Translations under genes and position numbers: made by a program
Notes under the pieces: generated by a model
What the model saw: only the letters and a program-made list of their open reading frames with translations
The model's database searches: none
Told to the model about the DNA's origin: nothing
Shown: positions 31,057-41,939 of the stretch, piece after piece
How positions within the stretch are numbered: the first letter of the stretch is position 1
Layout of the letters: each line of letters begins with the position of its first letter
Source: Syncephalis plumigaleata
Taxonomy: Eukaryota; Zoopagomycota; Zoopagomycetes; Zoopagales; Piptocephalidaceae
Assembly (NCBI GenBank): GCA_025201365.1
Contig: JAIXMF010000014.1
Coordinates: 434,001 to 498,000, forward strand
Direction of reading: 5' to 3'
Length of the DNA: 64,000 nt

Positions 31057-32883
31057 TTAAGCAGTGGTACTTGGTGTAGCGGCCGCTGGTGATGGAGAAG
31101 GTGACGGATTATTACCACCAGTTATTACGTCGGTTGCTTGTTTGGCCGGAGCAATAACGTACACGTAGACCACCACCACGATGATAATAATCAATATAAG
31201 AGTAGGGCAATTAGGCACCACATACGCTGTTAATATGAATAGCAATGTTAATGATGCTAAAAGTATACACGAATGTGTTTATGACACTGGCATTATTCCT
31301 TACCTTACGAGCATTCTTGCGGTGAACAATGGCCGTATCGATATGCTTGACCGCTGCCTCCGTGTAATTAACGGCATTCGTCACATTGCCCTCGATCGAG
31401 TCGATCATTTGGCCTTGCGATTCGACGAGTGTTTGCATTTCTTGGAAGAGCGTGTGCAATTCCTAATGATCAATATTCGTATTAGATTACGTGTATTACG
31501 ATAGAAAGAAAGAAGATAATAGATGATGTAGTAATCGGTAATAGTATACTTGCCAGGATAGTCTGTTCAATTCGACGAATATCCTCGTGTCGTTCTTGTA
31601 CTTCTTGCAAGGCTCGTTTCGCTTCACCATGTCTAGTGGAGTGCAACAGCTATAGTAATAGGAATGATGTTAACAATGGCATATCTACTAATGATGATGA
31701 TGAGATAGGTTCAATGAGTTACTTACATCCTGGGCAAATAGTTGATTGCCCGTGTTACTATCGAGTGCCGCATCCACTTCAGCCTGAGTAGCATTGGGAC
31801 ATACTAATAAACATGGTGTTAATATTACATATGTATTATATTAAATAATAGTCAACCTACCAATGCGATATTGTCTTTCCATACGTTCACGATACTTTTG
31901 TCGGAACTGCTGTTCTACCTGTTGGTATCGTTGCACTGCATCCAAAACTTGCGCTTCAATTGTGCACACTATCACGTAAAATGAATTAATCGAGAGGAGA
32001 GGATGGGACATACGATTGAATGACCGTTTAAACATCACTTACCTGACTCTTACGGATTTGTAGATCACCCGAAGAAGAGGGAACTTTTTGATTCGCAATC
32101 TCAATGGCTAATGTAGAATTAGTTATCGTATCATGATATTATTTATTATCGCTCACCTTTAATACGGCCTTTCACTTCATTCATCTGTTTACGCGTCTCT
32201 GAGACATGATAGTCCATTTCCTGACTCAATTCTATTGCAATAGATGAGGTTAAGGCAGTAGATTACAGCATTACTCATAAACTAATCAATAAAAGACCAC
32301 ACACACATATATATATATATACATGTATGATTTAACAAGGATACTATTCGATTGATCATCGCTAATATTAACCAGTGACTGCTGGTGCAACTCTTCAATA
32401 CGTGCCACATTCGTTTGAATATGTCCAAGCGTGTCTTGAATGTATTGAATCTGCATAGACACACATAGGTACACGCACATGTACGCATAGTAGACGGCTA
32501 TTCGTTAGTCAACAATCCAATGGCATTAAAATATTGGTGGCTTCGTGCAGCTCACGTGATATGCACCACCAATTCATTAAGGATGCCATTATCATTTTCA
32601 TTCTTATTGTAGTAATAGTAGACTAGTGGCAGACTAGTATCCACCCACTCACTCGCTCACCTCTTGGAAAAACTGGTCCATGGAAGACTGTCCGCTCATC
32701 TGGCCCATTTCTATAGCATGACCTTGCTGTCCACCATTGGCAGTACCTTCCTGTTGGTTACCGCGTGCAGCCTAGCAGTAAATAGTATAAGCAATGAGAA
32801 CGCGAGTAATAATAGTATACAAGCAAGCATTATGATGCTGAACACTAGTTGCTCACCTGTAGTTCTTGAAGACGATCACGCAT
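31057..32883 (-). CDS. Plasma-membrane syntaxin (Sso1/2-type Qa-SNARE)
   Basis: t-SNARE for exocytic fusion. Ten short exons on the minus strand (32857-32883, 32661-32771, about 32331-32450, 32157-32231, 32043-32107, 31861-31968, 31727-31803, 31554-31649, 31304-31462, 31057-31226). The Habc region includes YIQDTLGHIQTNVARIEELH and EMDYHVSETRKQMNEVKGRI. The SNARE motif runs from RHEDIRRIEQTI through LFQEMQTLVESQGQMIDSIE (zero-layer Gln in VESQG) to HIDTAIVHRKNARK. A TM anchor (LILIIIIVVVVYVYVIAP) follows. Unusual: about 30 residues after the anchor, Pro/Ser/Ala-rich (NPSPSPSPAAATPSTTA), where syntaxins usually stop. Intron 8 has a GC donor. About three one-base-loss frame changes (exons 3/4, 6, 10). 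Confidence 0.85.
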
Positions 32884-33411
32884 GTTGACGAGTGGTAGTG
32901 ATAATAGTTGTTGTTAAACGACGTAAGAGAATAGCTTGTTTTTAAAGAGCTCAAAACGAACAAGGAAAGCGGTCGAGGTTTATATGAACGAAGCTATGCC
33001 AAGTTACAGGTCCGCTATTACTAAAAATAGGTTGCGGTAACTTTTGTAGGTAGACTCCGCAGATTACTTCTAGGGATAATAAAGAAGAGTAGAATAAAAT
33101 AGATACTAGGTGATAATAAAGGTGTAATACAGACAAGCGCTGGCTGAGGCTGAGCTTTTGTAGAAGGAGAGAACGAGCGAGTGAGTGAGAAAAAAAAGGA
33201 TACAGTCGTTGGTGTCGTGTAGAGAATGCGTCGCGTGTTATCGTTTTAAATGCAGCCTATTCCACCACATGGTTTGCACATGTTGTCATGTACAACACCG
33301 TAATTGGCATCTACTTTCTTTCAACTAAAAGGTACTCGCGTACAATTATATACACATACTAGTACTCATAGATAGACAGATGGACAGATAGTTACACTAT
33401 GAGTGTGATAA
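32884..33411. other. Intergenic, promoter of the syntaxin gene
   Basis: Divergent flank between the syntaxin start and the transposon copy. It contains GAGAGAACGAGCGAGTGAGT near 33165. No coding frame. Confidence 0.5.
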
Positions 33412-33413
33412 TA

Positions 33414-33952
33414 CTGTGTTTTTCCATCCAATTTGCGCATTTATCCTTTAACGTTCGCAGTTTATTAATAAACAATCTATTCAATTGTTAACACCATTAT
33501 CGCTATAGAAATGCCAATTGATACAGCATGATAATAATAACAATTCAGTATTAGTAATGGATCCTATATTGATAGCGATAACTATCATCATCAATTCTAT
33601 AAGGTAGATGATACAAGTGTACTAGTATAGTTGGATATTGCCATGTCATGTACTTACAAGTAGCTATTGATTATCGTGTATGGAATCGGGATATGGCAGC
33701 ATGTCTGAACTTCATTCAGATTATCCACAGTCTTCGTAATGGAAGTCGTATTCCAACACAATTCCAACGAGATGCCGTTCCTTCTAAACGTTCAAAGAGA
33801 GGGGGACAAGGACAACGGGGGTCCAAACAACGAAAATCAAATTAACCGTGGCGTTATCGCGACCACACCCCAAAAGATACTTGTAAGTGTTATCATAACT
33901 ATCATTATTCGTAATAAGAAGGCTAACTGGCAAATTGGATGGAAAAAGCCTG
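33414..33952 (+). mobile_element. Short TIR element carrying a Fanzor/TnpB-like C-terminal fragment, copy 1
   Basis: 539-bp element bounded by terminal inverted repeats of about 26 bp: left CTGTGTTTTTCCATCCAATT (then TGCGCA), right, read inward, CAGGCTTTTTCCATCCAATT (then TGCCAG). It is flanked on both sides by TA (33412-33413 and 33953-33954), the target duplication of Tc1/mariner-like and some related cut-and-paste transposons. A second copy lies at 60881-61427, about 94% identical in the left half. The only frame (from 33648) encodes a RuvC-III-like segment, so this looks like an internally deleted, non-autonomous derivative of a Fanzor-bearing transposon, too short for a whole nuclease or transposase. 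TIRs, TA flanks and the sister copy are seen; the Fanzor assignment is inferred. Confidence 0.75.
33648..33845 (+). pseudogene. C-terminal fragment of a Fanzor-like (TnpB-related) nuclease
   Basis: Open frame inside element copy 1. It begins with VAIDYRVWNRDMAACLNFIQ, matching the W-N/D-R-D-x-x-A-x-x-N pattern of the last RuvC motif in TnpB/Fanzor proteins, where the Asp is catalytic. IIHSLRNGSRIPTQFQR and a basic tail PSKRSKRGGQGQRGSKQ follow, like known Fanzor C-termini. Upstream in the same frame are two cysteines (KCTSIVGYCH) that may be the remains of the zinc ribbon preceding this motif. The rest of the nuclease is missing. A chance ORF is unlikely because the copy at 61117 preserves it. 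Confidence 0.5.
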
Positions 33953-33954
33953 TA

Positions 33955-34310
33955 CTGTTGTAATGTTGCTAGCTAAGGTAGTATATCAACAAGGATCTTC
34001 ATTGATAATTACGTGGATGGAATTCTTTCTATTTTTTAGATTTACATAAAGGAGATGACCATCAATAACAACAACAACAATAAATAGTTTGATAATAGTT
34101 TGTAGCAAGAATAAATAATAACTTTTCAATTCATATTGGACTATTGTCTAATTTTTATTGAAATAAAACGAATTCAAGACACATAAATCCTTTCATAATG
34201 GTTATTTGAGATAATTCGAATAATCAAATATATATACTAAAGCATCGCATACTTTAATATATATAATAAACTGATAGGGAAAGAAAGAAAGAAAGAAAGA
34301 AAAACGTTAC
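33955..34310. other. Intergenic spacer
   Basis: AT-rich, with a GAAA tetranucleotide run (34277-34302) just beyond the stop of the Asn-rich gene and an ACA run near 34066. No gene seen. Confidence 0.5.
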
Positions 34311-35400
34311 TTATGGACGAGGCGTCGTTGTCGTTGGCATGTTGCCTGGTGTACCATCACCATTTAGATTGTTCAGCTGCGGGTTATTGACCACATTATT
34401 CACTGCACCATTGTTGCTGTTGATGTTCTTGTTCACTGATGTATTGTCAGTGTTACCGGTTGTAGGTCCTTGTGTAGTATCCGCCGATGGGTTTTGACCA
34501 TTCACCGGTGTATTACTGTTGGTTTGCTGGGTTACTGGTTAGCTTTCGTGTTGGTAGCAGTGGTGGTATCAGTTGCTTGACCTTGAGTGGACGTTGATTT
34601 GTCTGCTGTTTTATCGGTTTTAGCGGCATTCTGGGCGGCAAGCTTTTCGTTCAAATGGCAGCGGCATCTGGATTGTCCCTCGCAAATTGTAGCATTGACA
34701 GGTCCGACTTACTATCGGCTGCCTTCTCGGATAGCTTCAAGCGGTTCTCCTGTTGCATGCGACTGATCTCGGCTTGCGTTGCTGCATTCGTAAGCATCAC
34801 CGTACTTTGCGTGTCCTGTTTAGCCAGTGCAATCACCTGACTATTTAGCTGATTGTTTGCAGTTGTTAACGCTGTCACTGAATTAGTATTTTCCATAGCA
34901 AGCTTGTTCGATGCCTGTGTATTAGCAGCTGAAAGCTGTTGTGCTCCATTCGCTGCACTGGTGGCCGCGGTTTGAGCTGTCATCGCGCCCACCATCATGT
35001 TATTTGTGTTTGCCTCGGATCTGCTCGTATTTATCATCAAGGCAGCCATAGGATCCATTCCACCGGAATGATTACCCATGTAGTCTCTGTTGTTGGTGTT
35101 TGCCGGCGGATATGTATTGGATCTTTGCAATCTATTACCAATATATGGGATTTTTGAGACCAAATTACTAACAACACCATTGTTGTTGTTGTTGTTTACA
35201 AATTGCTGCTGGTTATTCATATTGTATTGGTTATTCATGCCATATTGGTTATTCATAGGGTGCATTTGATTCATATCATATTGCTGTGGGTGAGCAGTGC
35301 TAATCAGGCCAACTTGCGGTAAAGGTGCAGCACTCACTGCATCCAACAATGCAATCAGGCAAATCAACTGCTTAAGTATAATATCCGTACGAGGTTGCAT
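34311..35400 (-). CDS. Asn/Gln-rich secreted protein, unknown family
   Basis: About 363 aa. Signal peptide (KQLICLIALLDAVSA, cut before APLPQ), then Met/Asn/Gln-rich repeats (NNQYGMNNQYNMNNQQQ), a central helix rich in Ala/Asn/Thr (AANGAQQLSAANTQASN, TALTTANNQLNSQVIALAKQ) and an Asn/Thr/Pro-rich tail. Two or so one-base-loss frame changes (near 34655 and 34540) separate the central helix from the tail; all three parts have the same composition. The start at 35400 is chosen for the compact signal peptide; 35415 is in frame too. Intronless. Could be a cell-wall or adhesive protein. Confidence 0.6.
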
Positions 35401-36053
35401 TTTTACCACTGTCAAAGCAATAAATCCAAGCGTGTAGGTAGATCGACCAACGATAATGGGTAAATCGATAGTGATACTAGCATAAAATGGTGTTGTCGTT
35501 GTCGTTAAGTAAAGGATGATGTGTTTGTCGCGCTTAAACCAAAAGTAAAAGCTATATAGTTCGCATTAGAATGACTGACCAAGCATACGAGTAACAATAA
35601 ATGTCGATCACTTTACCTATATTCTAATGCATTCAAAGTAATGGATTTGCGATATGTCTTGCGTCAAGAGGAGAAGAAGAGAAAACAAAGAGTAGAAGCA
35701 CACTCGACCAACTGGCAGTCTTCTTAAATGATCAACTCCATTTCTGTAGTTGGATTGAAGGACCGCAAACCAAGTGATCCACTTTTAGCTAATTAGCATC
35801 TTTATTTAGTAGACTAATAAACGGCATTTAAATTTCTGCAACACAGAATATTCCTCAGTCGGAAATAAATAAATGGATGCTATTCCTTCAAGTATTATAC
35901 GCATTCCTTACGTAGACTTTTAGTGAGCAGTCAAGGGACGGTGTATTATGACGTGCTAAGCACACACGAGTAGATTTATTAGCTAAATAGACATAAGAGT
36001 AGTGATATCATTTATTGGATAAATAGTAATGGCTGGCTGCTTGCGTGTTACTA
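35401..36053. other. Intergenic, no gene seen
   Basis: About 0.65 kb between two minus-strand genes, with promoter and 3' flank. A GAAGAGGAGAAG-like purine tract lies near 35667. No conserved frame. Confidence 0.5.
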
Positions 36054-38089
36054 CTATAAAGTCATACCACGCACCGTATTCACTTCACCGTCAACTCGGT
36101 CATCATCGTCATCGTCATTGCCATTTTCACGTTCATTACGAGTTCCGTCATAGCGGACATTTGATGGTATATGCACATTAATGGATGGGATATCATTTGA
36201 CAGGAAGGAGTAACCTGCTACGATCTCTTCTTCTTTTCGCGAGTAATGATGGAACTGCATAAATATTGTCAAATCAAATACAAGTGTTCCACCACTTCCA
36301 ACTAAAAACGGAAGGGCATGCTGAATGTTCTCCATCGATGTGGAGCGTGCCAATATAGAAGCGACATAGGTGAAGTTGCCCATGGCTGCAAACATGAACA
36401 TGAATACAGACAAGCCCTAGATAGTATACACATGAAGATATTCATTATGATTAGTAATGATGTATATATATATGTATATATATATCAATAATACTTACTT
36501 CGGCAGATTGTCGTTTATACTATTGATCATGATTAGTATACATCGTTACTAATAATTGCTATAAACACTTACATTCTTGTAGATTTGTGGCATACGAGAA
36601 GTAAGATAAAGAACGGCACAAGTCCATGCCACAATAATCCCAATACGATCACGAGTGAACCAACGCTCAATGATTGAACTCGAGTAGATTGTATCAGGTA
36701 TAAAAGCTCGTCGTGCTAATGAATGACCAGTGAGTGAGCCATCAAATGCGATACCATCATTACCATCATAGTTCATGCTACTGTTGAAATGATCATTTGA
36801 TGGATCAATGAAATAGTACAAGGCCAAGAATGATAGTGAAAATAAAGTAGAAGCACTAGATGAATATTAAAATATAACAATCAATTAGTAATAGAATATA
36901 GGATATCTTGTTTATTCTAATCTTACCTTGGTCGAATAGCCATACTATTCCGTCTTGAACTCGTGTAATATGGCACGAGACTAGCATCGGCTAATAGGTG
37001 AGTATTCTCGGTTGATCCTGCATCATCACTTGATGTATCCTCATCTTCAACGAGTATTGGACGTAATCGACGACTATGCGCGGAACTAACTGATTCGACA
37101 CATTCCTCACCACCACTGACATTGTTAATAATAATAACATTATCATCAGCATGATGACTATGATTACTATGGCCATCTTCTTGATAATGTATTGATGAAT
37201 CTGCCGTATAGGCATGATGTAGATGATCCTCAGTCGATAATTGCATGACACGCTCAACTTCATTGGGTGGAGCAAACCAGGCACCATGACTATCAATGGA
37301 ACCGGTCAAGCGATAATGTCGACGATGATGTCGATGTCGATCGAGTGTACCGACCGCCGAATGTGAGGCACGTCTAGAAATACGTGATATCGATGAAAGA
37401 TATCGATGTAGACGTCTATCCCGTCGACGATAGTAGAAATACTGACATAGCAATGCCATATCAATCAAGCAAAAGTATAGAGCCAGGAATATCTATGTTA
37501 TAATGAGGAATGATATTAAGCTTCCTATTCATCTAGAAATTAATTAAATGATATCTACTTGAAATGGTAATTGACGAGTCAATGTGGATCCGATAAAATT
37601 GGTAATATCCCCTAAATGATTATGCGTTAAATGAGTACATATAGATCATTGTTATTGTATTATTCACTAACCCATTAACCAGTTGGCTAGGAAGCGTAGA
37701 CTAAGCGAGGCAGCCGACTGATTAAGATAATTGGTATACAGCTGACTATCCTCATTGACTCGTATTATTATAATAGTTAATAAACAAATAGTTATACTAC
37801 TTACGGTACTTGAGCTGTTAACCAACTGAATATCGATAGATAACCTAGGAAGGATTATCCATTATTATGATCGATGTTATATATTAGTAGACATCATTAA
37901 ATTAACGAATATCATACCAAATACATTGCTCATAGCAATACGTGGATCCTCAACACAGATATTTAACCAGTCCTATTGGTTATGCAGTCGTTAGAATAAG
38001 CATCTTCTTGTCTGTATTAGTGAGAATCTCATATAGTTTACATTAAGCCAGACAAAGAATGGTGAATACGGACGACATTCGTGTTCCAT
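36054..38089 (-). CDS. PQ-loop vacuolar amino-acid transporter (YPQ1/PQLC2-like)
   Basis: Lysosomal/vacuolar exporter family for cationic amino acids. Nine exons (38042-38089, 37918-37972, 37805-37844, 37672-37745, 37559-37611, 36927-37492, 36573-36855, 36499-36519, 36054-36416) join to exactly 501 codons. PQ-loop 1: GYLSIFSWLTAQVPQLYTNY, then SLRFLANWLMGDITNFIGS. PQ-loop 2: YLTSRMPQIYKN, then RQSAEGLSVFMFMFAAMGN. The two halves are separated by a long His/Arg-rich then acidic cytosolic insert (about residues 105-270), longer than in yeast Ypq proteins. Seven membrane segments expected. Intact, including a 21-bp exon 8. Confidence 0.87.
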
Positions 38090-38720
38090 TGAGGTGAAAT
38101 CCACAACCATCTCCAACAATACAGCGTACTATTGCCTATGAACTTGGTAGGAACAGATAGGCGTAGCACACTATACACAACACGGCTAACAGCCACTAGA
38201 GTGCAATAATAGAACAGACGACCTAAACAAGTTGTATTCTTTTTTACGAGGAATAAATACAGCAACAACAACAACAAGAGGAGAGTAAGCAAGGAGAAAG
38301 AAAAAGGATACGACAACGTAACGAGGAGTAATGAAGCGGAGAGTTCTTTCTTACTCACAATGTCGTTACCTTTATCATGTACGACTATTATTGCTATTGT
38401 GCTGCTGCATAGTCTATCTCCACTATTTTAAGCCCTATCAAACCAATCAAATACAAGCGGTATGTAATGCCTGTAATCATTTTTTAAGGAGATTCTACTA
38501 TAGAATTCGCACGCTCCTTCATTTCCCTTCTTTACCTTCACTCATTTGTTATACACGTTGAATCTGTGTTAGTTACTATTACTGTCATTACAACGAGTAA
38601 ACATTATATCAGTATTGACTGTCAGACTATCTATTATTACACTACTTTCTACAAAGAGATACAATAATAGTGTATGTCGTGTATACCAACCATTATTATT
38701 GCACTACATTCATCGACATC
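38090..38720. promoter_or_regulatory. Divergent promoter region (PQ-loop / PTPS)
   Basis: 0.63 kb between the divergent starts of the PQ-loop transporter and the pterin synthase. It contains an AACAACAACAAC run (38261-38275). ORFs crossing it are short and lack family character. Confidence 0.5.
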
Positions 38721-39394
38721 ATGCCTATTGGATATATCTCGCGTATAGAACACTTTTCGGCTGCTCATCGTTTACACTCGCCTCATTTGTCCGCTGAAGA
38801 AATAAGCAACTTTACGGCAAGTGCAATCACTCCAATGGACATGGTCATAACTATAAGGGTATGTAGTTGTGTGTGTATGATACTAGTCTAGTTCCTTTTA
38901 GCAATGACGTAATTGATGCATGTGTCTTTTCTTTCTTGCTTTCTTTCTTTCTTTCTTTGTTAGTTCAAGTGACATTACGTGGCCCTATCGATCCAGTGAC
39001 GGGCATGGTCACAAATATTACGAATTTGAAGGAATGTTTACAACAAGCAATTATGGAACCATTAGATCATCGTAATCTGGTAAGTGACACTGTTTACAAA
39101 TACTTGATATACTTAATATTAGCTGATACATATGATGTTATTTATGCTTGTAGGATATGGATGTTCCATTCTTCAAGACATGTTCTAGGTAGTAACTAGT
39201 AAGCGTCCTCATGAATCATCTCAACTGACTGTATCCATTTGATTATTGTTCACCATTAGTACTACCGAGAATGTTGCCGTATACATTTGGCAACAAGTGA
39301 AAGAGTACATGGCACCGACAGGATGTCATGGTGATCTATACGAAGTATGTATTTGGGAAACAGACGTAATATGGTTCTATATCGTGGCGAATAA
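38721..39394 (+). CDS. 6-pyruvoyltetrahydropterin synthase
   Basis: Zinc enzyme that makes 6-pyruvoyltetrahydropterin from dihydroneopterin triphosphate, the middle step of tetrahydrobiopterin synthesis. Exons 38721-38858, 38964-39079, 39154-39188, 39260-39394, about 141 aa. Motifs: IEHFSAAHRLHSPHLSAEE (first zinc His in AAHR), CNHSNGHGHNYK (catalytic Cys and two zinc His in HGH), IDPVTGMVTNITNLK, MEPLDHRNLDMDVPFF and STTENVAVYIW, ending NMVLYRGE. Two one-base-loss frame changes are needed, just before CNHSNGHGH (near 38813) and near the end (after WETD). In early-diverging fungi BH4 serves phenylalanine hydroxylase; this role is inferred here. Confidence 0.88.
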
Positions 39395-39735
39395 TGATGC
39401 GATATTAATGTATACACGAATATATATTTTTTATTAAAAAAGTGTACCATTTATTGTGTGCATCACTGTATCGCAATGATACTATTCTTTATCACATGTG
39501 AGCATACCGAAGTAGAGAAAAAGGCAACGAGAACGATTTCCCGCTTTTCCTCTTCTTCTTTACCGCCTCGTCGTTTGTCTGTCTGCCCTATCCTCTTCAC
39601 AGCAGAGTTCTCTACGTTTATCTACTGCTTTATTCATCCGTTTATTAAGTGTATTAACGAAAGACTATCAAGTCTACTGCTACTACTGTTGTTGTTGTTG
39701 TTGTTGTCTATCAAGAAGTGTAGCATAACATTGCA
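39395..39735. other. Intergenic spacer
   Basis: Pyrimidine-rich DNA with a TTGTTG run (39694-39711) immediately upstream of the seipin start. Likely the seipin promoter and leader. Confidence 0.5.
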
Positions 39736-41351
39736 ATGTCAACGAGTGATGTAAGTTATTATTGCATGCAGTACAGTAATAGTATTCTATTACGGTATGC
39801 TTCCACTATCTATGTAAACATCAGTATATATATATCTAACTATTTGTTCGTGTTTAATAGCCAGTATCTGCGGTGGTAGATCCCATTGCCAATGCCATGG
39901 ATCCTTATGTCCGTCGAGCAACCGCTTCTCTTTTTTCACCACGAACTCAAAATGTAGTGGTTAAACTAATAGTAGCACTATTTGCCGTGACCGCCATGAT
40001 TGGTGCGGCTGTAGTAGCCTATGCCGGTTTCTACTACTTTTACGTGCCAAAGATCGCTCATTCTGCGCCAGTCTACCTTGACTTTAGGTAAGGAGATATA
40101 ATCAATCGATGATAGGATGATATTAACAATACCTATATGATTTAGTAATAATGGAAATCCTACGGCTCATGTTGATTTCGGTCTTACGGATAATCGTCAG
40201 GTATTCAATAGACAGATAGATCGATAGACAGGTTATTAGTATTAACATATGTACGTGTGTTAGCTTCTTTCCTATGATCAAGATTACGATGTGACCATAG
40301 ACATGTTCCTACCCAACTCTGATCGTAACTACGAAATTGGTATGTTTCTATTTAGTCCATACGTACATACAAGATGATTAATCAGTAGATTATTAGGTAA
40401 TTTCATGGTTAAAGTTGATCTAGTTGCCGATGATGGTACCATTGTTCACTCATCTAGTCGACCTGTAAGTAATAATAATAATGAAGATTGATACAATTAT
40501 TACTCACTTAATTGAATAGGCTATTCTCAAGTTCCAATCTCCTATGTTACGTATTGCTAGTACGGCAGCACGTCTTATCTTTCTTATTGTCGGTTGGACA
40601 TCCGAGGCACAAGAGATTAATTTATCATTGATGGAGGGCATTAATGATTCATATGCAAGTATTGTAGTGAAATAGGTGTGTATAGATGTCATTACTAACA
40701 TGCGATACATCATTCCTATAGAATCATCCGGTAAGCCATGCCGTTGTAACATTGAGTGATCCACGAGTGATGCTCTATTCCATGAGTATGCATATTCGTG
40801 CTCACTTTAAAGGATTACGGTGAGTAATTATAACAATAATGATCTTACCATTACTAATCTGACAATATCCATTTACCATGATTATCAGCTATCTCATGTA
40901 TTACTGGTCTGTACCAACGGGTATCGTATTTGTGGGTACATTCGTGTTATGGTCACTTCTATTTGCTGCCATTGCCTGGCGTTCCCTTGCTCAATGGTGG
41001 AGTACACGAGCGGCCAATGCTTACGAGACTGCCATGTCATTTGGTGAAGATGAAGAGTATAGCACATTAGAGCATAACACGCAAATGACCGCTACAGCTT
41101 CGGCACCGAGTGACTATGAAGGCGAGCCGTCCAGACCTACCGATGCACCATCCACTGATGGTGAACAGCATTCACTATCGGTACCACAGGATCGTGATAC
41201 CGAAGCGGAAGATCAGATTGTACCCACTTGGACATCACATCGATCCGAGAGTCGCTCTTCATTCGATGTCGTCGACGAGGATGATGACACGCAGGGTGAC
41301 AAGAATGCTACAGGTGATGATTTCCCTGGATTACGTCGTCGTCAAGTATAA
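39736..41351 (+). CDS. Seipin (lipid-droplet biogenesis protein)
   Basis: ER protein that organises lipid-droplet assembly sites. Eight exons (39736-39750, 39861-40087, 40146-40200, 40264-40339, 40397-40464, 40520-40663, 40722-40819, 40889-41351) give 381 aa with no conflict. N-terminal TM: VKLIVALFAVTAMIGAAVVA. Lumenal beta-sandwich markers: DVTIDMFLPNSDRNYEIGNF, MVKVDLVADDGTIVHSSSRP, and MHIRAHFKGLRYLMYYWSVP leading into the C-terminal TM (IVFVGTFVLWSLLFAAIAW). The acidic cytosolic tail of about 110 residues is long for the family. The first exon holds only five codons. Orthology is firm. Confidence 0.92.
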
Positions 41352-41939
41352 TTCATTACTTGCAGTATATCTACATTATAGGATGATATTGAGATTGTAG
41401 AATGAGCTATACTCTTTACTATCATTAGCATGCAAAGCAATGAAGAGAGTACCATTGAATTGAATTGAATTGAATAAATTAGTTTTAGTTTTACATTACT
41501 GCCTATAAACTAATAGTAACGTGTTAGTTTACTTGATTACTTGATATTAATCATACATCTCTCAATGAGTTATACGATAAATCTAAAATTAGACAATGAG
41601 TGTGACGTGAACACACCACACACACACAGTCAGACAACAAGAAAGAAAAAGGCGATGAAATTGCCCCAACCGTCGTGGAAACGGATACACAGCACACCGA
41701 ATGAATGAATCAGCCATCATCTAACACATTCGATGACGTGTGTGTGTGTGTGTGTGTTTCCTCTCGTTGTCTCGTTTCTTTTCCTTCTTCATTACAATAG
41801 TTCCTAACTTTTGTAATAGCAATAGTAATAGTAATAGTAGTACGAGTACTATTGATATTGTTTATAAGGTAACTCACTATAGCAACTATACTCGTTCGCA
41901 ATATAGTCAATTGTTTATGTTAACGCGACATATCCTAGC
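41352..41939. other. Intergenic spacer
   Basis: 0.59 kb with TTGAAT repeats (41459-41474), CA/TG dinucleotide runs (41614-41628, 41738-41758) and AATAGT repeats (41815-41840). Promoter of TSC13 expected. No gene seen. Confidence 0.5.
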
